Below are positions 1 to 6,784 of a stretch of DNA of 64,000 bases, piece by piece. The stretch spans positions 1-64,000 of the forward strand of contig CAAENX010000012.1 of NCBI GenBank assembly GCA_900757495.1. Reading direction: 5' to 3'. Numbering within the stretch: the first letter of the stretch is position 1; each line of letters starts with the position of its first letter. The notes beneath the pieces are model-generated. The model ran no database searches and was not told where the DNA came from. It saw only the letters and a program-made list of their open reading frames with translations. This DNA is from an uncultured Collinsella sp. (GTDB lineage Bacteria > Actinomycetota > Coriobacteriia > Coriobacteriales > Coriobacteriaceae). The translations under genes and the position numbers were made by a program.

Positions 1-31
1 GGCCCCTCTGGGGTTGCCTACCCGGATTCGC

Positions 32-73
32 GCCTCAGGACTCAGCGCAACGCGTTGCGCTGAGTCCTGAGGC
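32..73. repeat. Perfect 42-bp palindrome at island edge
   Basis: Each 21-nt arm is the exact reverse complement of the other, meeting at AACG/CGTT with no loop. It is GC-rich and lies immediately before the abrupt change to AT-rich sequence near base 75. It has no U-tract on either side, so it is not a standard intrinsic terminator. It could be the end of a mobile element, a protein-binding site or a REP-like palindrome. Confidence 0.85.
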
Positions 74-244
74 TGTTGCAATGAAAATGAGAATCAAGGT
101 TAGCGATTTTCATCAGCAAGTTTACAATTCATCTATTCCCATAAGTAAGCGGTCATAGTATAATAAAGCCATCGACAAATAGTAATTATATTTTTTGAAA
201 GAATTCTATAGAGTAAAAATATTTTGTCTTCTATGTTTTAGAAA

Positions 245-364
245 ATGTGCAACAGTCGTTCCGTGAGACTGGTATGTGCCCAAAAAAAATGGTCTATGCA
301 AGAAAATAGATACAACAATAGTGAGCAAATGATTCAGGTAAAGATCAGATATATAATATTTTAA
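245..364 (+). CDS. Possible leader peptide upstream of erm
   Basis: A 39-codon open frame starts at an ATG and ends TAA 169 bases before the erm start. Residues 7-10 read VRLV, which resembles the short Arg-Leu stalling motifs of macrolide-sensing leader peptides. There is no good Shine-Dalgarno sequence in front of it. Two even shorter frames lie closer to the gene: MQR at 471-482, and MKINRE at 502-522, whose stop codon overlaps the erm ribosome binding site. Any of these could take part in translational attenuation, or none. Confidence 0.2.
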   Translation: MCNSRSVRLVCAQKKWSMQENRYNNSEQMIQVKIRYIIF

Positions 365-533
365 AGTAATTGTACATTTTTTAAGAAATTATAATGGTCA
401 TTCATCGTGTTTGAAAGAATAGGTTATTGGCGCACTTTACTTATATATCGTTTTACAGGGGCTGTTTTTTATGCAACGTTAGGGCTTACTCGTATATAGT
501 TATGAAAATAAATAGAGAATGAGGTGCGATTAG

Positions 534-1463
534 ATGAAAAATCTTGGATATTCACAAAATTTTTTGGTTAATAAAAAGTTGGTAGAACGTTTAATAAGCA
601 AGTCAAATATTGATGTAACAGATTATGTTATTGAAATTGGTCCTGGAAAAGGGATAATAACAGATGTACTTTCTCAGCATGCTGGAGAGGTTGTTGCAGT
701 TGAATATGATCAAGAATTATATAATAATTTAGTAAGATATCACAGTCATGATAATGTTACATATATATTTGGTGATTTTTTAAAATATAAGTTGCCTTTA
801 AATCGCAGATATAAAATATTCTCCAATATTCCTTTTCAGATAACAGCGGATATTATTAGGAAATTAACAGACGATGTAAATCCACCATCAGATATAAATA
901 TCATAATTCAAAGAGAGGCAGCTAAAAAGAATTGCGGTATTCCATTACAAAAATATGAAGGTCTTCGTGCTGCTATAATAAAGGCACAATATAAGGTAGA
1001 AATTACACATAGTTTTAAAAGGAGCGATTTTTTTCCTTCGCCTAATGTTGATACAGTTATGCTTCATATGCAGTTATGGGATGATAGATTGAGTGGTGAT
1101 GATCTTCAAAATTATAAAGATTTAGTGGCTTTTTTTTACACTAATATTAAAGGAGAGACTGCTAAAGAGAGACTTTCTATTTTATTTTCTAATGAGCAAA
1201 TCAAAAGATTGGGAAAAGCCAATAGAATTAGTCTTTCAAATTCATATACGTTAATCACGGCCGAGCAGTGGATGAATATTTATTATTACTCCAAAATTGG
1301 ATTGACAGATGAAAAGAAAAAAAAGTTTCAAGATGCATATAAAAAACTTCAAAAAATGAATAAAAAATTGAAAAAGCAAAACAGAACATCTTTACGAAAG
1401 TCTAGTAGCAATAAGAAATGTAGAACAAGGATTGATACTTCTAATGGTACAAAAAATAGATAG
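534..1463 (+). CDS. erm: Erm-family 23S rRNA adenine N6-methyltransferase
   Basis: The protein (309 aa) matches the Erm/KsgA family, which uses S-adenosylmethionine to methylate an adenine of 23S rRNA and gives resistance to macrolides, lincosamides and streptogramin B. Visible motifs are the N-terminal YSQNFL (residues 6-11), the SAM loop EIGPGKG (34-40), the acidic residue after strand 2 (E57), GDF (80-82) and the catalytic NIPF (98-101), whose Asn-Ile-Pro-Phe form suits Erm or KsgA. The first residues and NIPF favour Erm over the housekeeping KsgA. The C-terminus carries an unusual Lys/Arg-rich tail from about residue 255, longer than in Erm(B). GAGGTG at 521-526 is the ribosome binding site. 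Codon use is strongly AT-rich, unlike every neighbour, indicating recent transfer. The exact Erm class cannot be assigned by eye. Confidence 0.85.
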   Translation: MKNLGYSQNFLVNKKLVERLISKSNIDVTDYVIEIGPGKGIITDVLSQHAGEVVAVEYDQELYNNLVRYHSHDNVTYIFGDFLKYKLPLNRRYKIFSNIPFQITADIIRKLTDDVNPPSDINIIIQREAAKKNCGIPLQKYEGLRAAIIKAQYKVEITHSFKRSDFFPSPNVDTVMLHMQLWDDRLSGDDLQNYKDLVAFFYTNIKGETAKERLSILFSNEQIKRLGKANRISLSNSYTLITAEQWMNIYYYSKIGLTDEKKKKFQDAYKKLQKMNKKLKKQNRTSLRKSSSNKKCRTRIDTSNGTKNR

Positions 1464-1793
1464 TATTGATAATTTCTATAAAAATGTGCATGGTAGTGCG
1501 AAAATCTGAGAAGAGAATTTAATGCTGGATTTTGTTGATAGTAGATTTCAATGAGTTAACCATAAAAGTATATTAGAAAGTAAAAACAACAGGGGTAGTA
1601 GAATATATTTGTTAGATACAAGAAGGAGAGATTGAATTTAAGGTCATCTAATACTCGCGGAATAGTGATAATAATGGTAAGCTGTATTGAAAAAAAACAA
1701 AATAACTAACATTATGGGATTATTTCGGTATGAATTGATGTTTTATCATCTTACATAGAATCAGAAATTTGAAAAATTAAAAGAGGACTAAGT
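1464..1793. other. Gene-free AT-rich tail of the erm island
   Basis: No frame of useful length is open on either strand. The stretch has AT-rich drift, a Shine-Dalgarno-like AAGGAGAG at 1622-1629 without a following gene, and AGAGGA at 1782-1787 that would serve an ATG at 1796 whose frame dies after 16 codons in the chromosomal sequence. It reads like the remains of a larger element that was cut at this junction. Confidence 0.5.
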
Positions 1794-2240
1794 TTATGAG
1801 AACCCTGTTCTTAACGAGTGAGGCATCTCGGAATCGTTGTTTTTGAGCAGGATCGTTCGGCAGTGTTCCAGACGTTTGGCGAGGTCGTCCTCGGTTGCAA
1901 TCGTAGATAGGATGGCAAACTCGTCGCCTCCCAGACGAAATGCCGCCTCGCCCACTTTCATATATAGCTTGAGATAGAGGCTTACCTGCAAGATATAGCG
2001 GTTACCTGCGTCATGTCCAAAGATGTCGTTGCAGTGCTTAAGGTTATCGATGTCGATAAAAGCCATGGTCACGGGCAGTTCCTGTTCCCAGATTTCCTCT
2101 AAGGAACGGGCAAAGCCGCCGCGGTTGCCAAGTCCGGTGAGCTGGTCGGTAAAGGCGGTCCTGATCAGATCCTCCTGACGCTCGAGAAGGTCACGGACGG
2201 TCTTTTCGAGTGTTTCGGTGTAATTGCTGGCGGTATCCAT
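1794..2240 (-). pseudogene. GGDEF domain protein, 3' end lost at island junction
   Basis: The 148 residues comprise a short helical N-terminus and most of a GGDEF diguanylate cyclase domain. DQLTGLGNR (about 32-40), IDIDNLKHCNDIFGHDAGN (about 62-80) and the intact active-site motif RLGGDEF (about 102-108) are present. The frame stops right after a S-x-R-T-G-F-S segment, where family members continue for roughly 40 more residues through the final strand and the A-D-x-x-L-Y-x-x-K helix. The stop codon comes from island DNA at 1794-1796, so the gene appears truncated by the insertion. An intact enzyme of this family would make cyclic di-GMP; this one probably does not. No sensor domain precedes it: a TGA lies in frame upstream. 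Confidence 0.75.
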
Positions 2241-2560
2241 GCTGTAAGCGGCTTTCTGAGGTCGGGGCGGATCGCGTCGGGCGAGCTCGTTGTGTACGCG
2301 CGTCGTTACTCACGTTTTGCGTGTATCCAGGCCCCTGCCTTGCTGCGTCATTGGGTTTATTTGTCGGCCAGTGTTCTCTGCCAATACCTGCTAAGTAGAA
2401 ATAACAGTATAGGATTGTATATGGGTGTTCCTGCCGCGGGTGGCTATTATTCGCCAAACGGTAGCGCAACGATGCGATGTTCGATGAAAATGCGACTGAG
2501 TCGATATATGTTGATGGGTATACTTGTTCCGTTTTATAACGCAGGAACGGAGATGGTCGC
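2241..2560. other. Divergent intergenic region, GGDEF remnant / patatin
   Basis: No supported gene is found in these 320 bases; open frames here lack ribosome binding sites and only mirror the neighbouring genes. It must hold promoters for both flanking genes. A small inverted repeat, GTTCC...GGAAC (about 2527-2549), sits just ahead of the patatin ribosome binding site GGAG (2549-2552). Confidence 0.5.
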
Positions 2561-3430
2561 ATGGCACAGCCAGGCACGACGCGCACGGTGGGGCTTGCGC
2601 TCGAGGGAGGTGGCTACCGCGGTATGTATACGGCGGGCGTGCTCGACGTATGGATGGAGCGCGGCTTGACCTGCGACCATATGGTGGGTGTCTCGGCGGG
2701 CGCGGCGTTTGGCTACAACTTTAAATCGCGCCAGATTGGCCGCGCCATTCGCTACAACAAGGCCTATTGTGCCGACAAGCGCTATGCGAGCGTGACGAGC
2801 TGGTTGCGAACCGGCAACATGTTCAATGCCGATTTTGCCTATCACGAGGTGCCCATCGAGCGCGATCCCATCGATTTGGAGACATATCGCGCCTGTCCCA
2901 TGCGGTTTACGTGCGTGTGTACCGATATCGAGACGGGCAAGGCCGTCTACCATGACCTGCCTTATGGCGACGAGCGGGACATCGAGTGGATTCGGGCGTC
3001 GTCGGCGATTCCCGTGGCAACGCGGCCCGTTGCCATTGAGGGGCATAAGTACCTGGATGGCGGCGTTGCCGATTCCATTCCCAGCGCTTGGCTGTTTGCG
3101 CAGGGCTACGACCGCAACGTGGTGGTGCTGACGCAGCCGGCAGGCTTTGTAAAGCAGCCCAATAGCGTGATGCCTATGCTGCGTCGTGTGTATCGTCACT
3201 ATCCGGAGTTTGTTGCGGCGCTTGCGCATCGGCATGAGGTCTACAATGCTACGCTCGATGACCTGGCGCGCCGCGAGACGGCCGGCGAGGTTTTTGTGGT
3301 GCGGCCGAGCGAATCGGTGAAGGTGCCGTCGCTGTGCCGCGAGCCCGGCGAGCTCGAGCGCATCTATCAGATCGGTCGCCGCGATGCGCAAGTGACGTTG
3401 CCCGCGCTGGAAGCGTATCTGGCGGGGTAG
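2561..3430 (+). CDS. Patatin-like phospholipase / acyl hydrolase
   Basis: A 289-aa protein of the bacterial patatin family (YjjU/RssA type), hydrolases that cleave acyl chains from lipids through a Ser-Asp dyad. The oxyanion-hole motif EGGGYRG is at residues 15-21, the nucleophile elbow GVSAG at 43-47 with Ser45, and the catalytic Asp166 in DGG at 166-168. There is no signal peptide or membrane segment, so it should act in the cytoplasm or at the inner membrane face. The start has GGAGATG upstream. It stands alone, followed by the hairpin array at 3451-3622. Its natural substrate cannot be told from sequence. Confidence 0.9.
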   Translation: MAQPGTTRTVGLALEGGGYRGMYTAGVLDVWMERGLTCDHMVGVSAGAAFGYNFKSRQIGRAIRYNKAYCADKRYASVTSWLRTGNMFNADFAYHEVPIERDPIDLETYRACPMRFTCVCTDIETGKAVYHDLPYGDERDIEWIRASSAIPVATRPVAIEGHKYLDGGVADSIPSAWLFAQGYDRNVVVLTQPAGFVKQPNSVMPMLRRVYRHYPEFVAALAHRHEVYNATLDDLARRETAGEVFVVRPSESVKVPSLCREPGELERIYQIGRRDAQVTLPALEAYLAG

Positions 3431-3450
3431 GGCAAACCGCCGGGTGTTCA

Positions 3451-3622
3451 GCGGAAAGCACATCCCGGAATTTGCGCTTGGAATGGGATGCAGTTTCCGC
3501 GAGAGGACCGTAGGGGAAGCTGCATCCCATAATTCGCCCCTGGAATGGGATACAGTTTCCCAATGGAGCCGCATATGGAAAGCGCATCCCAGAATGGAGG
3601 TCCAAACTGGGATGCGCTTTCC
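3451..3622. repeat. Array of three related hairpin repeats
   Basis: Three consecutive inverted repeats share the core GGAAA-GC-CATCCC...GGGATG-GC-TTTCC: 3451-3500, 3513-3561 and 3577-3622. The third is the cleanest, with perfect 14-nt arms GGAAAGCGCATCCC and GGGATGCGCTTTCC around an 18-nt loop. The first two have a few mismatches. They fill the gap between the convergent patatin and thiE genes and may act as a bidirectional transcription block, but their repetition suggests a REP-like family. Confidence 0.85.
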
Positions 3623-3666
3623 GCTATTGAAGATATGAGGCTGCGAATCAACTGCTCGGCATGGGT

Positions 3667-4362
3667 CTATGCCTGCTGCCAGGTATTGACGAGATCCTTG
3701 GCGGCGGTGTAGGGGTCGTCGGCGCTGCAGACGGCGCTCACGACAAAGAAGCCATCGACACCGGTGGCCTTGAGCTGCGGCAGGTCGGCTTTCTTGACGC
3801 CGCCGCCCACCACGATGGGCACGGGGCTTGCCGCATGGAGGGCGGCCAGGTCCTCAAAGCTCTTGGTGATGATGGAGCCATCGGCTGCGCGTCCGCAGTC
3901 GCGCTTGGTTTCGGTCTCGTGGAGCGGGCCCACGCCTAGGTAGTCGACCAGGCTCATGTCGGCGGTCTTGACGTACTCGAGCATCTCCTCGCAGCGGGCC
4001 GAAAGACCCACAATGGCATCGGGGCCCAAAAGTTTGCGGCAGACCTCGACGGGAATATCGCTCTGGCCCACGTGCACGCCGTCGACAGCGATGCCCTGCT
4101 CGCGCGCGGCGAGCACGCAGTCAAGGCGGTCGTCGATCAGCAGGGCGACCTGACCGGTCTTGCCGGCCTGCGCGATTGCCTGCGCGGCGCCGCCGGTCAG
4201 CGCAATGATTTCACGCGCGCTTGCAACCTTGGAGCGCACCTGGATGCAGGTAAAGCCGGCGTCGAGCGCCTGCGCCACCACATCGCCCACGGGGCGCCCG
4301 AGTGTGTTTTCGGGGCCGAGTACCAGATAGGCCGAGATATCAAGGTTGTCGCGGATACTCAT
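3667..4362 (-). CDS. thiE: Thiamine phosphate synthase ThiE
   Basis: A 231-aa TIM-barrel enzyme that joins hydroxymethylpyrimidine diphosphate and thiazole phosphate to make thiamine monophosphate. Recognisable blocks are the substrate strand I-Q-V-R-S-K (about 40-45), L-L-I-D-D-R (about 74-79), GVHVGQSD (about 95-102), the phosphate-binding VVGGGVK near 188-194 and the last barrel strand G-F-F-V-V-S-A. It is the last gene of the thiM operon; its start overlaps the stop of the thiamine-binding protein gene by 4 bases (ATGA), implying translational coupling. Control is from the TPP riboswitch at 5604-5700. Confidence 0.93.
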   Translation of the reverse strand: MSIRDNLDISAYLVLGPENTLGRPVGDVVAQALDAGFTCIQVRSKVASAREIIALTGGAAQAIAQAGKTGQVALLIDDRLDCVLAAREQGIAVDGVHVGQSDIPVEVCRKLLGPDAIVGLSARCEEMLEYVKTADMSLVDYLGVGPLHETETKRDCGRAADGSIITKSFEDLAALHAASPVPIVVGGGVKKADLPQLKATGVDGFFVVSAVCSADDPYTAAKDLVNTWQQA

Positions 4363-4700
4363 CGTGCTTCCTCCTGCTTTTTGATCTGTGCTTCCATGCG
4401 CTCGAGTTTGCCGGTCATGGTGTCGGTAAATCCGGGTCGAATATCGGCTTTGAGTACGACTTCGGTTCGGATGCCCTTACTCGCCAACACAAAGGTCGCA
4501 TCGCGTACGACCTGCATAACCTTGTCCCAGTCGCCCTCGATCTCGGTGAACATCGAGGTGGTGCGGTTGGGAAGGCCGCTCTCGCGAATGACGCGCACGA
4601 CTTCGGCGACCTCGGCGGAGAGCTCGTCGCCGGTACCGCACGGGGCGATGGCCACGGCGACAAGGGTGTTCATGCCGGTGCTGGTTGCGGGCTCGGACAT
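4359..4700 (-). CDS. MTH1187/YkoF-type thiamine-binding protein
   Basis: A 113-aa protein of the small thiamine-binding family (MTH1187, Pfam Thiamine_BP), ferredoxin-like proteins that bind thiamine or hydroxymethylpyrimidine. Typical sequence is V-A-I-A-P-C-G-T-G-D-E-L near the N-terminus, then S-G-L-P-N-R-T-T-S-M-F-T-E-I-E-G-D-W-D, and the final K-A-D-I-R-P-G. The start at 4700 has AGGAGG upstream; an internal Met10 is an alternative and gives the more usual family length. It lies between thiM and thiE under the same riboswitch, which supports a role in thiamine precursor handling or delivery. The exact ligand is inferred. Confidence 0.8.
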   Translation of the reverse strand: MSEPATSTGMNTLVAVAIAPCGTGDELSAEVAEVVRVIRESGLPNRTTSMFTEIEGDWDKVMQVVRDATFVLASKGIRTEVVLKADIRPGFTDTMTGKLERMEAQIKKQEEAR

Positions 4701-4703
4701 GGC

Positions 4704-5543
4704 TTATGCCTCCTCGAGCTCGAGTCGGTTGTCGGCGATGTCCTGGGCGGTCGCGCGGTAGAGCTCATCGATAAAGGCGACCTTAAAGCTTGCCGGGGCA
4801 TCGGCGACAGCGGCGGCACGCGTGCCGGCAACGTTGTAGACCGCGGTGCCGCAGATGGCTGCCGTAAACGGATCGCCGGCGCAGGCATACACGGCCAGCA
4901 CGCCGCCCTGCGAGCAGCCGCAGCCGGTGATCTTGGACATGAGCGGGCTGCCGCCATGGGACTTGGCCACGGTCGTGCCGTCGGTGATCAGGTCAACCTC
5001 GCCCGAGACAACTACGGCGCCGCCAGTGTAGCGAGCGAGCGCCACGGCGGCATCGCGGGCGGCATCAACGGTGTCGGTGGTGTCGACACCGCGGGCGCGG
5101 CTGAGGTCGGCTGCCTCACCCTCAAGGTTCCATAGGGCGGCAAGCGCGATGATCTCGGAGGCGTTGCCGCGCACGATGGCGGGCTTGTACTGCTTGAGCT
5201 CGTTTACCAACTGGGTGCGCAGGCTACCGATGCCCAGGCCCACCGGGTCGAGCACCCAGGGCTTGCCGGCGTCATGCGCCGCCTTGGCTGCGCGGGGAAT
5301 CGTCTGCTCGTAGATGGGGAAGAGCGTGCCCATATTGAGATAGATGGCGCCGCCGCCGGCAACGAGCGCCTCGCCCTCGTCGGGCAGGTAGACCATGGCG
5401 GCCGATCCGCCCACGGCGAGCTGCGCGTTGGCGACAAAATCAATCGTCACCGTATTGGTGATGGAGCCGGCCATCGGATTGGTAGCGCGAATTTCCTCCA
5501 CGGCCTTGACTACGTTTTGCTTGAGTTGTTCCGAATTGATCAC
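4704..5543 (-). CDS. thiM: Hydroxyethylthiazole kinase ThiM
   Basis: Phosphorylates 4-methyl-5-hydroxyethylthiazole salvaged from the medium, supplying ThiE. About 279 aa. Family blocks visible are the N-terminal T-N-x-V-T-I-D-F-V-A-N substrate loop, the V-L-D-P-V-G-L-G motif, R-G-N-A-S-E-I, and the C-terminal ATP/anion-hole region K-I-T-G-C-G-C-S-Q-G. The GTG at 5541-5543 is chosen as start because AAGGAGG lies 8 bases upstream and the protein then begins where family members do; the frame stays open further upstream but that part is riboswitch. It is the first gene of the thiamine salvage operon. Confidence 0.92.
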   Translation of the reverse strand: MINSEQLKQNVVKAVEEIRATNPMAGSITNTVTIDFVANAQLAVGGSAAMVYLPDEGEALVAGGGAIYLNMGTLFPIYEQTIPRAAKAAHDAGKPWVLDPVGLGIGSLRTQLVNELKQYKPAIVRGNASEIIALAALWNLEGEAADLSRARGVDTTDTVDAARDAAVALARYTGGAVVVSGEVDLITDGTTVAKSHGGSPLMSKITGCGCSQGGVLAVYACAGDPFTAAICGTAVYNVAGTRAAAVADAPASFKVAFIDELYRATAQDIADNRLELEEA

Positions 5544-5561
5544 TGCACATGCCTCCTTGGC

Positions 5562-5596
5562 ATAGAAAAGGGGCGCTGTGCATAGACAGCGCCCCT
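5562..5596 (-). terminator. Intrinsic terminator of the TPP riboswitch
   Basis: A perfect 10-bp stem GGGGCGCTGT/ACAGCGCCCC (5570-5579 with 5586-5595) with a 6-nt loop, followed on the minus strand by CTTTTCT. It lies between the aptamer and thiM, so it is the expression platform that stops transcription when TPP is bound. Confidence 0.9.
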
Positions 5597-5603
5597 GTAA
5601 AGG

Positions 5604-5700
5604 CGGCATGCTCCCTACGCCAGCATTAACTGACAGGTTCAAAGGATTGGGCCCCATGCCCTCTCAGCCTTGTGGTTTGCACCGCCGGCACTCCCGCATC
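5604..5700 (-). promoter_or_regulatory. TPP riboswitch (THI box) aptamer
   Basis: Read on the minus strand the region shows the conserved THI-box elements in order: GGGAGTGCC, the pyrimidine-sensing GGCTGAGAGGGC, CCTTTGAACCTG, and the closing GCTGGCGTAGGGAGC. It is followed by the terminator at 5562-5596 and then thiM. TPP binding should favour the terminator and switch the operon off. A possible -10 (TAGTAT, 5717-5722) precedes it. Confidence 0.93.
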
Positions 5701-5726
5701 GAATCTGTTGCTCCCTATACTAGCGC

Positions 5727-5816
5727 ACCTGCCAAAAAGGGACAGGTTTATTTTGGCAGGTGGCAACTGGGGCGCTGCATTTTCCCAGATAAAACCTGCC
5801 AAAATAAACCTGTCCC
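5727..5816. repeat. Dispersed GGGACAGG repeat, copy A (inverted pair)
   Basis: Two copies of a 23-nt sequence beginning GGGACAGGTTTATTTTGG are arranged head to head as a perfect inverted repeat (5739-5761 and 5794-5816). Each half is also close to a smaller hairpin (CCTGCC/GGCAGG). Related copies occur at 23998-24047 and 48343-48394. The element covers the likely -35 region of the thiM operon. The form resembles REP elements mobilised by RAYT transposases in other bacteria. Confidence 0.85.
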
Positions 5817-5865
5817 TAATTGGTAGGTCGTTACAATGGTTACGGTGAAAATGACGGGGGACCTT

Positions 5866-6774
5866 ATGATTAAACTTGTGCTGACCGATATGGACGATAC
5901 GCTGATTCCGGCCGGGCATGACGGCGCCAGCGACTACGCCATCGAGGGCATTCATGCCATGCAGGCGGCGGGTCTGCACTTTGGCCCGGTTTCGGGTCGC
6001 CAACCGTCCGCGATGGGCTGGATGTTCAAAAATTGTTCCGAGTGCTTTTCGACCGGTGCGTTCTGCAACGGCCAGGTCATGTTTGTGGACGGCGAGGTGG
6101 TAGCCTCGCATGCGACCGACAACGCCGCCCTTATGCGCTTGGCTGACTACTTGGAGCAAGAGACCGACGATACATATCTGAAAGTCTACAGCCTGGGCGA
6201 TGATTATTGGAATAACGATGCCTATTGTGTGACGAGTGATCCCGAGCGCGTTCGTCGCGCCATGGAGTCGGGCGGCAACGCATGGCTCAAAGGCGAAGAG
6301 GCCCCGTGCTGTCCTGTTGTCGATGATGCCCCGGTATACAAGGCGAATATCTGGAGTGCCCGTTCGCGTGAGGAGCTCGCGGGGCTACGCGAGCGCGTTG
6401 CCGCTGAGGTGCCGGAACTCTCGCTCGTGTTTCCCAACAATCGTGTGCGCCTATTCGACATTCTTCCAGCAGATTGGGACAAGGGTTGCGCTGCGCTGGA
6501 GCTGGCGCGCGCTTTGGGCCTGACGCTCGACGAGGTGGCCGTATTCGGCGATTCCGATAACGATCTGCCCATGATCGATGCCGTTCCCAACTCCGTCGCA
6601 GTCGCCAATGCCAACGAGGCCGTCACGGCTGCCGCGCGCTGGCATATCGGCGCTGCGGCAGATGATACGGTCGCCGGGGCTCTGCATCAGATTGCCGCCT
6701 GCGCCGCGACGGGGGAGATGCCGTCGTTTATGCGTCAGATGGACACGGCGGGTTTTGGCGTTACGACCGTCTAG
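5866..6774 (+). CDS. HAD-superfamily phosphatase, Cof/IIB type
   Basis: About 302 aa. Motif I is L-T-D-M-D-D-T near the N-terminus, giving the nucleophile and acid/base aspartates; motif II lies in G-P-V-S-G-R; motif III/IV is D-K-G-C-A-A-L-E-L and F-G-D-S-D-N-D-L-P-M near the C-terminus, as in Cof-type sugar phosphatases such as YidA. It should dephosphorylate a small phosphorylated metabolite in the cytoplasm. The start at 5866 is preferred over 5836 because GGGGGA lies just upstream and the motif-I strand then begins at residue 2. Ten bases separate it from the LysR gene, so the two may be cotranscribed. Confidence 0.85.
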   Translation: MIKLVLTDMDDTLIPAGHDGASDYAIEGIHAMQAAGLHFGPVSGRQPSAMGWMFKNCSECFSTGAFCNGQVMFVDGEVVASHATDNAALMRLADYLEQETDDTYLKVYSLGDDYWNNDAYCVTSDPERVRRAMESGGNAWLKGEEAPCCPVVDDAPVYKANIWSARSREELAGLRERVAAEVPELSLVFPNNRVRLFDILPADWDKGCAALELARALGLTLDEVAVFGDSDNDLPMIDAVPNSVAVANANEAVTAAARWHIGAAADDTVAGALHQIAACAATGEMPSFMRQMDTAGFGVTTV

Positions 6775-6784
6775 GGAGAAAGTC

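Larger units (their letters stand above)
74..1796. mobile_element. AT-rich horizontally acquired island carrying erm
   Basis: Base composition drops sharply from the GC-rich surroundings at about base 75 and recovers equally sharply at about 1797, where the truncated GGDEF gene begins. Inside there is one intact gene (534-1463) and otherwise no convincing coding sequence. The 7-mer ATGAGAA occurs at 87-93 and 1796-1802, close to both edges, and could be a target duplication or chance. No transposase or integrase is present, so the transfer mechanism is unknown. The right edge also cuts off what looks like the start of another gene: AGAGGA at 1782-1787 followed by an ATG at 1796, with only a few codons before a stop. 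Confidence 0.6.

Noticed and set aside
74..1796. Complete IS element or transposon around erm
   Set aside because: No transposase, no terminal inverted repeats at both ends; the palindrome is only on the left.
2191..2586. Minus-strand frame between the GGDEF remnant and patatin
   Set aside because: Low-quality composition, no ribosome site, and it overlaps the patatin start and GGDEF coding region in another frame.
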